Position numbers and translations under genes: made by a program. A model generated the notes under the pieces. That model was not told the origin of the DNA, ran no database searches, and saw only the letters and a list, made by a program, of their open reading frames with translations. From positions 620,001-684,000 of the forward strand of contig NZ_MWQN01000003.1 of NCBI RefSeq assembly GCF_002024165.1: a stretch of DNA of 64,000 bases. Reading direction: 5' to 3'. This DNA is from Embleya scabrispora. Lineage in GTDB: Bacteria; Actinomycetota; Actinomycetes; Streptomycetales; Streptomycetaceae. The first letter of the stretch is position 1; every line of letters begins with the position of its first letter. Of the stretch, positions 43,186 through 52,090 are shown piece by piece.

Positions 43186-44170
43186 ATGCGCGCGCGGCGG
43201 GTCGGGACACGGGCGAGACTGGTCACGGTGTGCACGGTGATGGCGCTGTTCGGCGCCACGTCGTGCGGCTACTTGGGATTCGACGAGGACGGCGAGCGCA
43301 AGGCGGGGCTCGACGATCCGGTACTCGGCTACGCGATCGGGCCGATCAAATTCTCCATCTCGACGCGCGGGAAGATCTCCGTGTCGCTCGGGGCGCGCTG
43401 GGTCACCCCTGCGGGGACGTTCACGGTCGACGGCGGCGTCGACTACTCGAGGAAGGCCGCGACCACCGGCAACGAACTCATCGTGGTGATCCGGCATCGT
43501 GAGGACGGTCGGGTCAAGGAGGACGTCTACCGGGTCGCCGCCGCGAAGGGGCTGCGGGTGACGCTGGAGGGCAGGGTCGTCCAGGAGTTCTCGCCGGGGC
43601 GGGTGCTGCTGGACGCCGACTCGGGCACCACCATCACGATCGATTCCCCGGACGGCGGCGCGAGCCCTGGGACGAACCCGGGCACCGCCGCGAGCGCGCG
43701 TGCGAGCGCCGGGGCGACCGCGAGGCCGCCCGAAGGTCGGCCGTCCGTCACCGGCTCCACGCCGAGCACGAGCACAAGCCCGCGCCCGACCGCGCAGCCG
43801 ACCACCCGCCGACTGCCGGCCGACTTCGCCGCGAGTTGGCGCGGCAGCGCCGTCAGCGCCGCCACGTTCGCCGTCCGCCTGCGGCTCCACGTGGGCAAGG
43901 CCGGAACCGTCGTCGGCGAGTCGGACTACCCCGGTGGCAACTGCTCCGGGACCCTGACCCTGGAGACCGAGGACCGCGCCGCCATCCGCGCCGACCGGGT
44001 CGTCCTGCGCGAGGACATCGTCCGCAACCCGGGGCAGAGGTGCGCGCGGCGGCTGGGTCGTGCTCGGCAGGGTCCTCGGCAACAGGCTCAAGTACGACTA
44101 CTACGCAACCTTCCCCAACGGCAACGTCCCGGTACAGGCCGCAGGCCTCCTGACCCGCGACACCGCCTGA
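43186..44170 (+). pseudogene. Lipoprotein gene with one apparent frameshift
   Basis: ATG 43186 follows GGGGGAGGA. The product has a lipoprotein signal (VMALFGATSC lipobox-like), a soluble domain (LGYAIGPIKFSISTRG), a Ser/Thr/Pro linker, and a second domain FAASWRGSAVSAATFAVRLR reading to about 44033. The frame is then wrong: the sensible C-terminus GWVVLGRVLGNRLKYDYYA and the stop at 44168-44170 lie one frame over. Removing one G from the G4 run near 44030-44033 joins the two halves. The present frame runs open into narG, giving a false giant ORF. Either a true null allele or a homopolymer error. Function unknown. Confidence 0.65.
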
Positions 44171-44463
44171 CCCCGACCGACCCCGCCCCGGCCCCGACAA
44201 CCGCCCGGCACGGCCCGCGCCGCCCAGGCCGAACGGCAGCACCCGCCTTCCGGTCGACCGGCACCGACCCGGCCCCCTCGACCGCCAAGGCCTGGTCCTG
44301 CCGGACGACCCCACCACCGCCCCTCCACCGCCGCGCCACCCCTGGCCCCCCGGCCGCGCGGGCGAACACGGTGAGCCGGGTGCTCAAATCCCACCATCGA
44401 ACGCCTACATATAGGACATTTACTTATATTCAGCATGCAGAGCAGCCATCCCGAAGGGTCGTC

Positions 44464-47400
44464 ATGGACACCGGTTCGTCCCCGCCCACCGACCCACCGC
44501 CCCCGGCCGACCCGCCCCCGGCTCCCGGCCTGGACGGTCCCGCGAGCGAGTTGCTTCTGCGTACCGGGCGCTTCTTCCGCCGCAACGCGGAGGTCTCGCC
44601 GGACCTGCGCGCCCAATACCTCAAGGGCGGCCGGCAGGGCGACGTCTTCTACCGCGAGCGCTGGAGCCACGACAAGGTCGTCACCTCCACCCACGGCGTC
44701 AACTGCACCGGCTCCTGCCGCTGGAAGGTCTACGTCAAGGACGGCGTGATCACCTGGGAGACCCAGGCCACCGACTACCCCTCGGTGGGCCCCGATCGCC
44801 CCGAGTACGAGCCGCGCGGCTGCCCGCGCGGCGCCGCGTTCTCCTGGTACACCTACTCCCCCACCCGGGTGCGCTACCCCTACGTGCGCGGCGTGCTCCT
44901 GGAGTTGTACCGCGAGGCCCGACAACGCCTGGGGGATCCGGTCCTGGCCTGGGCCGACGTGGTCGGCGACCCCGAACGCCGACGGCGCTACCAACGCACC
45001 CGAGGCCGGGGCGGCCTGGTCCGGGCCACGTGGGACGAGGCGGTGGAGATCGTCGCCGCGGCGCACGTGCACACCATCGCGCGGTACGGACCGGACCGGA
45101 TCGCCGGGTTCTCCCCCATCCCGGCCATGTCGATGGTCTCGCACGCGGCCGGCGCCCGCTTCATGAGCCTGATCGGCGCGCCGATGTTGTCCTTCTACGA
45201 CTGGTACGCCGACCTGCCGGTGGCCTCTCCGCAGGTGTTCGGCGACCAGACCGACGTGCCCGAGTCGGGCGACTGGTGGGACGCGGCGTACCTGATCATG
45301 TGGGGCACCAACGTGCCCGTCACCCGCACCCCCGACGCGCACTGGATGGCCGAGGCGCGCTATCGCGGGCAGAAGGTGGTGGTGGTCGCGCCGGACTACG
45401 CGGACAACGCGAAGTTCGCCGACGAATGGCTGCATCCGCATCCGGGAACCGACGCCGCGTTGGCCATGGCGATGGGCCACGTGGTGCTCAAGGAGTGTTT
45501 CGTCGACCGGACCGTCGAGTTCTTCGACACCTACGTCAAGCAGTTCACCGACCTGCCGTTCCTGGTCACGCTGACCGAACGCGCGGACGAGCCGGGCGCG
45601 TACACCCCCGCCAAGTTCGTCCGCGCCGCCGACCTCGCCGCCGACGGGGCCGCCTCGACCCAGGAGGGCGCGGACTGGAAGACGGTCCTGCTCGACGACG
45701 CGACGGGCGAGCCGGTCGTGCCGGGCGGCTCGATCGGCTTCCGCTGGACCGCATCGGGCCGGGGTCGCTGGAACCTCGACCTGGCCGGCGTACGCCCCCG
45801 GCTCACCCTGTACCGCGACCCCGCCGCACACGGCGTCGAGGTCCTGCTGCCCCGCTTCGACACCGAGGGCGGCGAGCACGGCCAGGGTCGCGGCGAGGTG
45901 CTGCGCCGAGGCGTGCCGGCGCGCCGACTCGGACCCGGCGGCCCGCTGGTGACCACCGTGTTCGATCTGCTCCTGGCCCAGTACGGGGTACCGCGCGACG
46001 GCCTGCCCGGCACATGGCCCATCGACTACGACGACGCGACCCAACCGGGCACACCCGCCTGGCAGGAGACGCTGACCTCGGTGCCGGCCGCGCGCGCCGT
46101 CGCCATCGCGCGGGAGTTCGCCGACACCGCCGAGCGGTCCAGGGGTCGCTGCATGATCCTGATGGGCGCCGGAACCAACCACTGGTTCCACTCCGAGACG
46201 ATCTACCGCACGTTTTTGGCCCTGCTGCAACTCACCGGCTGCCAGGGCCGCAACGGCGGCGGCTGGGCACACTACGTGGGCCAGGAGAAGTGCCGGCCGG
46301 CCACGGGATGGGCCACCCTCGCGAGCGCCAACGACTGGTCCCGGCCGCCGCGGCAGATGATCGGCACGGCCTACTGGTACCTGAACACCGACCAGTGGCG
46401 CTACGACGGATTTCCCACCGACGTCCTGGCCTCCCCGCTGGGCGCGGGCGACCTGGCCGGGACGACCGCCGCCGACTGCCTGGCGACCTCGGCCCGGCTG
46501 GGCTGGATGCCCTCCTACCCCACCTTCGACCGCAATCCGCTCGACCTGGTCGACGAGGCCGAACGCGCCGGCGCCGACCCCGTCGAGCACACCGTCGAGG
46601 CGCTGCGCTCCGGGGCGTTGGGCTTCGCGTGCGAGGACCCGGACGCGCCGCACAACTGGCCCAGGGTGCTCACCGTGTGGCGCTCCAACCTGCTCGGCTC
46701 CTCCGCCAAAGGCGCCGAATACTTCACCAAACACCTTCTGGGCACCGACAGTTCGCTGCGCGCCGAGGAGGCGCCGCCGGGCTCGCGGCCGCGGGGCGTG
46801 CGCTGGCACGAGCAGGCCCCGGAGGGCAAACTCGACCTGCTGTTGTCGCTGGACTTCCGGATGACGTCCACCACGCTGATGTCCGACGTGGTGCTGCCGG
46901 CCGCGACCTGGTACGAGAAGCACGACCTGTCCTCGACCGACATGCACCCCTTCGTGCACGCGTTCACCCCGGCGATCGACCCGCCTTGGCAGGCCCGTAC
47001 CGACTTCGAGGCGTTCCACGCCATCGCGGCGCGTTTCGGCGAACTGGCGCGCGGACACCTGGACACCCGCCGGGACCTGGTGGCCACCGCCCTCCAGCAC
47101 GACACCCCCGGCGAGATCGCCCAGCCCGGCGGGATCGCGGCGGACTGGCGGGCCGGCCACTGCCCGGCGGTGCCGGGCCGGACCATGCCGAACCTGACCG
47201 TGGTCGAACGCGACTACACCGCCGTCGCCGCCAAGATGGCCACCCTGGGCCCGCTCGCCGAGCAACTGGGCCTGCCGGTCAAGGGAATCACCTTCGACGT
47301 GGCCGCCGAGGTCGAGGACCTGCGCCGGCTCAACGGCAGCGCCCGCACCGGGGTCGCCGCGGGTCGGCCGCTGATCGATACCGCGGTCCGGGCCTGTGAC

Positions 47401-48243
47401 ACGATCCTGGCACTGTCCGGAACGACCAACGGCAGGCTGGCCGTTCAGGGCTTCCGCACCCTCGAGGCGCGCACCGGGCAGGCGATGGCGCACCTGGCCG
47501 CCGAACACGAGGGCAGGCGGATCGGCTACGCGGACACCCAGGCCCGGCCCGAGCCGGTGATCACCTCGCCGGAGTGGTCCGGCAGCGAGGCCGGCGGCCG
47601 GCGCTACACCGCGTTCACCCTCAACACCGAACACCTCAAACCCTGGCACACCCTCACCGGCCGCCAGCACTTCTTCCTCGACCACGACTGGATGCACGAA
47701 CTCGGCGAGGCGCTGCCGGTGTACCGGCCGCCGCTGGACATGCACCGGCTGTTCGGCGAGCCCGTGCTCGGCCCGGACGGCGCACACGAGGTGACGGTCC
47801 GCTACCTCACCCCGCACAACAAGTGGTCGATCCACTCCGAGTACCAGGACAACCTGTTGATGCTCTCCCTCTCGCGCGGCGGCCAGACCATCTGGCTGAG
47901 CACCGCCGACGCGCGGGCGATCGGGGTGCGCGACAACGACTGGATCGAGGCGGTCAACCGCAACGGCGTGGTCACCGCCCGCGCGGTGGTGTCGCACCGC
48001 ATGCCCACCGGCACCGTCTACATGCACCACGCCCAGGACCGCACCGTCGGGGTCCCCAAGGCGCAGAGCACCGGCCGGCGCGGCGGGATCCACAACACCC
48101 TCACCCGTGTACTGCTCAAGCCCACCCATCTGATCGGCGGATACGCGCAATTGAGCTGGGCGTTCAACTATCTGGGCCCCACCGGCAATCAACGCGACGA
48201 GGTCACCGTAATCCGGCGCCGCTCGCAGGACGTGGAGTACTGA
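44464..48243 (+). CDS. narG: Respiratory nitrate reductase alpha subunit
   Basis: 1259 residues, molybdenum enzyme. The N-terminal FS0 iron-sulphur motif STHGVNCTGSCRWKVYVKDG, EPRGCPRGAAFSWY and the Mo-ligand region YADLPVASPQVFGDQTDVPE are those of membrane-bound NarG; C-terminal NKWSIHSEYQDN and GNQRDEVTV agree. It catalyses nitrate to nitrite with quinol electrons from NarI via NarH. The start ATG 44464 is chosen although the frame stays open far upstream through the frameshifted lipoprotein gene. The AT-rich stretch 44400-44440 probably holds the promoter. The N-terminal tail is unusually Pro-rich. NarH starts 1 base after its stop. Confidence 0.96.
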   Translation: MDTGSSPPTDPPPPADPPPAPGLDGPASELLLRTGRFFRRNAEVSPDLRAQYLKGGRQGDVFYRERWSHDKVVTSTHGVNCTGSCRWKVYVKDGVITWETQATDYPSVGPDRPEYEPRGCPRGAAFSWYTYSPTRVRYPYVRGVLLELYREARQRLGDPVLAWADVVGDPERRRRYQRTRGRGGLVRATWDEAVEIVAAAHVHTIARYGPDRIAGFSPIPAMSMVSHAAGARFMSLIGAPMLSFYDWYADLPVASPQVFGDQTDVPESGDWWDAAYLIMWGTNVPVTRTPDAHWMAEARYRGQKVVVVAPDYADNAKFADEWLHPHPGTDAALAMAMGHVVLKECFVDRTVEFFDTYVKQFTDLPFLVTLTERADEPGAYTPAKFVRAADLAADGAASTQEGADWKTVLLDDATGEPVVPGGSIGFRWTASGRGRWNLDLAGVRPRLTLYRDPAAHGVEVLLPRFDTEGGEHGQGRGEVLRRGVPARRLGPGGPLVTTVFDLLLAQYGVPRDGLPGTWPIDYDDATQPGTPAWQETLTSVPAARAVAIAREFADTAERSRGRCMILMGAGTNHWFHSETIYRTFLALLQLTGCQGRNGGGWAHYVGQEKCRPATGWATLASANDWSRPPRQMIGTAYWYLNTDQWRYDGFPTDVLASPLGAGDLAGTTAADCLATSARLGWMPSYPTFDRNPLDLVDEAERAGADPVEHTVEALRSGALGFACEDPDAPHNWPRVLTVWRSNLLGSSAKGAEYFTKHLLGTDSSLRAEEAPPGSRPRGVRWHEQAPEGKLDLLLSLDFRMTSTTLMSDVVLPAATWYEKHDLSSTDMHPFVHAFTPAIDPPWQARTDFEAFHAIAARFGELARGHLDTRRDLVATALQHDTPGEIAQPGGIAADWRAGHCPAVPGRTMPNLTVVERDYTAVAAKMATLGPLAEQLGLPVKGITFDVAAEVEDLRRLNGSARTGVAAGRPLIDTAVRACDTILALSGTTNGRLAVQGFRTLEARTGQAMAHLAAEHEGRRIGYADTQARPEPVITSPEWSGSEAGGRRYTAFTLNTEHLKPWHTLTGRQHFFLDHDWMHELGEALPVYRPPLDMHRLFGEPVLGPDGAHEVTVRYLTPHNKWSIHSEYQDNLLMLSLSRGGQTIWLSTADARAIGVRDNDWIEAVNRNGVVTARAVVSHRMPTGTVYMHHAQDRTVGVPKAQSTGRRGGIHNTLTRVLLKPTHLIGGYAQLSWAFNYLGPTGNQRDEVTVIRRRSQDVEY

Positions 48244-48244
48244 G

Positions 48245-49948
48245 ATGCGCGTGATGGCCCAGATCGCCATGGTGATGAACCTCGACAAGTGCATCGGCTG
48301 CCACACCTGTTCGGTCACGTGCAAGCAGACGTGGACCAACCGGGGCGGCGTCGAGTACGCCTGGTTCAACAACGTCGAGACCCGTCCCGGACAGGGTTAT
48401 CCGCGCCGCTGGCAGGACCAGGACACCTGGCAGGGCGGCTGGCGGCGCAATCGGCGCGGCCGACTGCGCCTGGCCTCCGGCGGCCGGTGGCACCGGCTGA
48501 GCCGGATCTTCGCCAACCCCAGGCTGCCCACGATCACCGACTACTACGAGCCGTGGACCTACGACTACCGCACCCTGACCGACGCCCCGCTCGGCGACGA
48601 CATCCCGGTCGCCCGCCCGCGCTCCCTGCTCACCGGCAAGCCGATGGAGATCTCCTGGAGTTCCAACTGGGACGACGATCTCGGCGGCACCGCCGAACTC
48701 GGACACTTGGACCCGATGGTGGCCAAGACCCGGGAGAAGGTCGCCGACCGGATCCGGTTCGAGTTCGAACAGACCTTCATGTTCTACCTGCCGAGGATCT
48801 GCGAACACTGCCTCAACCCCTCGTGCGTGTCCGCGTGTCCGTCGGGCGCGATGTACAAGCGGGTCGAGGACGGCATCGTGCTGGTCGACCAGGACGGTTG
48901 CCGCGGCTGGCGGATGTGCGTGACCGCCTGCCCGTACAAGAAGGTCTACTTCAACCACAAGACCGGCAAGGCCGAGAAGTGCACCATGTGCTACCCGCGG
49001 ATCGAGGTGGGCCTGCCGACGGTGTGCTCGGAGACCTGCGTCGGCCGACTGCGCTACCTCGGTGTCCTGCTCTACGACGCGGACGCGGTGCTCGCCGCCG
49101 CCTCCGTCGAGCACGAACACGACCTGTATCCGGCTCAGTTGGGCGTCTTCCTCGACCCCGAGGACCCCGCCGTGCGGCGCGCGGCCGAGGCGGCCGGCAT
49201 CGCGCACGACTGGATCGAGGCGGCCCGCCGCTCACCGGTGCATACGCTGATCGCCGAGTATCGGGTGGCGCTCCCCCTGCATCCGGAGTTCCGCACCATG
49301 CCGATGGTCTGGTACATCCCGCCGCTGTCCCCGGTGGTCGACGCGCTGACCTCGACCGGCCACGACGGCGAGGACGCCGGCAACCTCTTCGGCGCGATCG
49401 ACACCCTGCGCGTACCGCTCGAATACCTCGCCGAGTTGTTCACCGCCGGCGACCCCGCACCGGTGCGCGCCGCGCTGGAGCGACTGGCCGCGATGCGCTC
49501 CTACATGCGGGCGATCAACCTCGACGAGGAGCCGGACGAGGCGATCGCCGCCCGGGTCGGGCTGACCGGCACGCAAGTGCGGGACCTCTACCGACTGTTG
49601 GCCGTCGCCAAATACGACGAACGCTACGTGATCCCGACTGCGGCGATCGGCGACGCCACCCGCCTGGAGGAGTCCGCCCTGCCCGACGGGTGCAGTCTGG
49701 ACTTCGCGGGCGGCCCGGGCATGGGCGGATCCGGCCCGTTCGGCGAGGCGTCCGGGCGGCCGGTACCGGTGAGCGTGGAGAACTTCCACGCCCTGCGCGA
49801 TCGAGGCACCGCGGACCGACCCGCCGACACCGCCGGGCCCGGCGCGCGGGTCAACCTGCTCAACTGGGACGGAAACGGCCGCCCGGCCGGACTGTTCCCA
49901 CCGCCCGACGAGGCGCGGCGCGACGACCCGGGAGAGACCGACCGATGA
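48245..49948 (+). CDS. narH: Respiratory nitrate reductase beta subunit
   Basis: 567 residues. Four cysteine groups bind the Fe-S clusters: CIGCHTCSVTCKQTW, CEHCLNPSCVSACPSGAMYK, CRGWRMCVTACPYKK and CTMCYPRIEVGLPTVCSETC. The Trp in CRGWRMC is the hallmark that makes one cluster a 3Fe-4S centre in NarH. It passes electrons from NarI haem to NarG. An in-frame ATG 9 bases later (MAQIAMVMNLDKC) could be the real start. Its stop overlaps narJ by ATGA. Confidence 0.96.
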   Translation: MRVMAQIAMVMNLDKCIGCHTCSVTCKQTWTNRGGVEYAWFNNVETRPGQGYPRRWQDQDTWQGGWRRNRRGRLRLASGGRWHRLSRIFANPRLPTITDYYEPWTYDYRTLTDAPLGDDIPVARPRSLLTGKPMEISWSSNWDDDLGGTAELGHLDPMVAKTREKVADRIRFEFEQTFMFYLPRICEHCLNPSCVSACPSGAMYKRVEDGIVLVDQDGCRGWRMCVTACPYKKVYFNHKTGKAEKCTMCYPRIEVGLPTVCSETCVGRLRYLGVLLYDADAVLAAASVEHEHDLYPAQLGVFLDPEDPAVRRAAEAAGIAHDWIEAARRSPVHTLIAEYRVALPLHPEFRTMPMVWYIPPLSPVVDALTSTGHDGEDAGNLFGAIDTLRVPLEYLAELFTAGDPAPVRAALERLAAMRSYMRAINLDEEPDEAIAARVGLTGTQVRDLYRLLAVAKYDERYVIPTAAIGDATRLEESALPDGCSLDFAGGPGMGGSGPFGEASGRPVPVSVENFHALRDRGTADRPADTAGPGARVNLLNWDGNGRPAGLFPPPDEARRDDPGETDR

Positions 49949-50634
49949 GGGCGTTCACCGACCGCTTCCGCCCCCGCGCGGCCCGCACCGGCCGGCGGCG
50001 CACCACCGCGGTGCTCCGCCAGGCCGCCGCGTTGTGCCTGCACTACCCCGACCGGGACTTCCACGCCCGGGTGCCACTGCTGCGCGCCGCGCTGGCCGAG
50101 GTCGCCCCGAGCCCGGCCGCGGTGCTGCTCACCGACTTCCTCGACGAGGTGTGCGCCTGGCCGGCCGACCGGCTCGCCGCGCACTACGTCACCGTCTTCG
50201 ACCTGCGCAACCGGCGCAGCCTGTACCTGAGTTGGTGGCGCGAGGGGGACACCCGCCGGCGCGGCACGGCGCTGGTCGGCTTCAAGCGCCTCTACCGCGC
50301 GCACGGTCTGGACTTCGTCGGCGCGGAACTGCCGGACTTCCTGCCCGCCGTGCTGGAGTTCGCCGCCGTCGGCGGTCCGGAGGCGGCCGAGGCCGGCAGC
50401 GCGCTGCTGTGTGAACACCGGCCCGGCATCGAGTTGTTGCGTTTCGCGCTGCACGACGCGCGGACCCCGTACGCGGGTGTCCTGGAAGCCGTGTGCGCGA
50501 CGTTGCCCGGCCCCTCCCCCAGGGACCGCGCCGAGGCCCGCGCCCTGGCCCACGCGGGACCACCGCGCGAGGACGTCGGCCTGGCGGCGTTCGGCGACGC
50601 CCCTTCCATCGCACACCCCGGAGCCGGCCGATGA
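49945..50634 (+). CDS. narJ: Nitrate reductase assembly chaperone
   Basis: 229 residues of the NarJ/TorD fold: QAAALCLHYPDRDFHAR, LAAHYVTVFDLRNRRSLYLSW and the family-typical EGDTRRRGTALVGFKRLYRAHG. NarJ proteins hold NarGH for molybdenum cofactor insertion and membrane docking and are not part of the final complex. ATG 49945 overlaps the narH stop, and its own stop overlaps narI (both ATGA), so subunit synthesis is coupled. Confidence 0.95.
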   Translation: MRAFTDRFRPRAARTGRRRTTAVLRQAAALCLHYPDRDFHARVPLLRAALAEVAPSPAAVLLTDFLDEVCAWPADRLAAHYVTVFDLRNRRSLYLSWWREGDTRRRGTALVGFKRLYRAHGLDFVGAELPDFLPAVLEFAAVGGPEAAEAGSALLCEHRPGIELLRFALHDARTPYAGVLEAVCATLPGPSPRDRAEARALAHAGPPREDVGLAAFGDAPSIAHPGAGR

Positions 50635-51356
50635 ACACCATGTTGTGGGCGGTGCTGCCCTACCTGTCCCTGGTCGTCCTGGTCGGCGGCACCGTCTGGC
50701 GGCACCGCTACGACCGGTTCGGCTGGACCACCCGCTCGTCCCAGCTGTACGAGTCGCGACTGCTGCGCATCGGCAGCCCGCTGTTCCACTACGGCCTGCT
50801 GTTCGTGGTCGCCGGCCACGTCGTGGGCCTGCTCGTCCCGCAGTCGTGGACGAACGCGGTGGGCGTCGGCGAACACGCCTACCACGTGGCGGCCACCGCC
50901 CTGGGCCTGGCCGCGGCGGCGGCGACCATCGCGGGCATCGCGCTGCTGATCCGCCGCCGGCGCACCACCGGGCCGGTCTTCCTGGCCACCACCCGCAACG
51001 ACAAGCTGATGTACCTCTTCCTCGCCGGCACCATCCTCGCCGGCACCGCCGCCACGGTGTGGAACACGGTGGGCCCGCACGAGCACAACTACCGCGAGAC
51101 CATCGGGCCCTGGTTTCGCAGCCTGTCCTACCTGCGTCCGAAGACCGAGCTGATGGCCCAGGCGCCGATCACCTACCAGGTGCACGTGGTGCTCGCGATG
51201 CTGCTGTTCGCGCTGTTCCCGTTCACCCGGCTGGTGCACGCCTTCAGCGCGCCGGTGGGCTACCTCTTCCGCCCGTACGTCGTCTACCGCAGCCGCGACG
51301 CACGGCCGCCGGGCGCCACGGAACCCCGGCCCGGGTGGGAGCCGGTCGACCGGTAG
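50631..51356 (+). CDS. narI: Respiratory nitrate reductase gamma subunit (cytochrome b)
   Basis: 241 residues, five membrane helices. Haem-ligand histidines occur in LFHYGLLFVVAGHVVGLLVP and in ITYQVHVVLAMLLFALFPFTRLVHAF, as in E. coli NarI. It oxidises menaquinol at the outer face and passes electrons through two b haems to NarH. ATG 50631 overlaps the narJ stop (ATGA). It is the last gene of narGHJI; the LexA-like box of the next gene starts 12 bases after its stop. Confidence 0.95.
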   Translation: MNTMLWAVLPYLSLVVLVGGTVWRHRYDRFGWTTRSSQLYESRLLRIGSPLFHYGLLFVVAGHVVGLLVPQSWTNAVGVGEHAYHVAATALGLAAAAATIAGIALLIRRRRTTGPVFLATTRNDKLMYLFLAGTILAGTAATVWNTVGPHEHNYRETIGPWFRSLSYLRPKTELMAQAPITYQVHVVLAMLLFALFPFTRLVHAFSAPVGYLFRPYVVYRSRDARPPGATEPRPGWEPVDR

Positions 51357-51367
51357 CGAGCACCCGC

Positions 51368-51383
51368 TCGAATATGCGTTCGA
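51368..51383. promoter_or_regulatory. LexA-like SOS box
   Basis: TCGAAT-ATGC-GTTCGA matches the actinobacterial LexA operator TCGAAC-N4-GTTCGA at 11 of 12 conserved positions. It sits 22 bases before the ATG at 51406 of an AlkB-family repair gene, where LexA would control such a gene. Confidence 0.75.
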
Positions 51384-51405
51384 ATCGATGGTATATCGTG
51401 GTGGA

Positions 51406-52035
51406 ATGTCCGGCTCACTCCAGGGTTCGCTCTTCGACCAGGGCGACGTCGTCCGCGTCGGCCCGCCACGCGGGCTGCGCCGCACCGTGCTGGGTCGCGG
51501 CGCGTGGATCGACGAGCTGCCCGGGTGGGTGGCGGGCGCCGACACCCTGTTCGCCGCACTCGCCGAGACGGTTCCCTGGCGGGCCGAACGGCGGCTGATG
51601 TACGAGCGTGTCGTCGACGTCCCCCGGCTGCTGGCGCACTACCGCGCCGCCGACGCGCTGCCGCATCCCGCCCTCGCCGAGGCGCGCGACCGGCTCTCCG
51701 AGCACTACGCGGCCGAGCTGGGCGAGCCGTTCGTCGGTGTCGGCCTGTGCCTGTACCGCGACGGCCGGGACAGCGTCGCCTGGCACGGCGACCGCGACGG
51801 CCGCGGCGCCCACGCCGACACGATGGTCGCGATCGTGTCCGTCGGGGCGCCGCGCGATCTGCTGCTCCGACCGCGCGGCGGCGGCGAACCGGTGCTGCGC
51901 CGCCCGCTCGGACACGGCGACCTGATCGTGATGGGCGGCTCCTGCCAACGCGCCTGGGAACACGCGATTCCCAAGTCGGCCAAGGCAACGGGACCACGCA
52001 TCAGCATCCAGTTCCGCCCACACGGTATCGGCTGA
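51406..52035 (+). CDS. AlkB-family 2-oxoglutarate/Fe(II) dioxygenase
   Basis: 209 residues from ATG 51406; an ATG at 51388 would start only 4 bases after the SOS box and is less likely. Iron ligands are His127 and Asp129 (VAWHGDRDG) and His186 (WEHAIPK); 2-oxoglutarate binding residues Arg198 and Arg204 lie in GPRISIQFRPH. This is the AlkB pattern HxD...H...RxxxxxR. It repairs alkylated bases in nucleic acid by oxidative demethylation. The upstream LexA box implies SOS induction. It ends at a strong convergent hairpin. Confidence 0.9.
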   Translation: MSGSLQGSLFDQGDVVRVGPPRGLRRTVLGRGAWIDELPGWVAGADTLFAALAETVPWRAERRLMYERVVDVPRLLAHYRAADALPHPALAEARDRLSEHYAAELGEPFVGVGLCLYRDGRDSVAWHGDRDGRGAHADTMVAIVSVGAPRDLLLRPRGGGEPVLRRPLGHGDLIVMGGSCQRAWEHAIPKSAKATGPRISIQFRPHGIG

Positions 52036-52049
52036 GCGGGCCGCCGACG

Positions 52050-52082
52050 CGGTGCCCGCCGACCTCGGGTCGGCGGGCACCG
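52050..52082. terminator. Bidirectional hairpin between convergent genes
   Basis: CGGTGCCCGCCGACC (52050-52064) and GGTCGGCGGGCACCG (52068-52082) are perfect complements with a three-base loop TCG, between the AlkB gene and the hydrolase gene ending at 52091. Confidence 0.85.
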
Positions 52083-52090
52083 CCGCTCGG

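Noticed and set aside
43054-48243. A continuous 1729-residue open frame suggesting a lipoprotein-NarG fusion
   Set aside because: The part before 44464 is a frameshifted lipoprotein and random Pro/Arg-rich sequence; NarG homology starts only after ATG 44464.
44101-48372. A 1423-residue minus-strand frame opposite narG
   Set aside because: Pure complement of narG; no domain, no ribosome site, composition typical of antisense frames.
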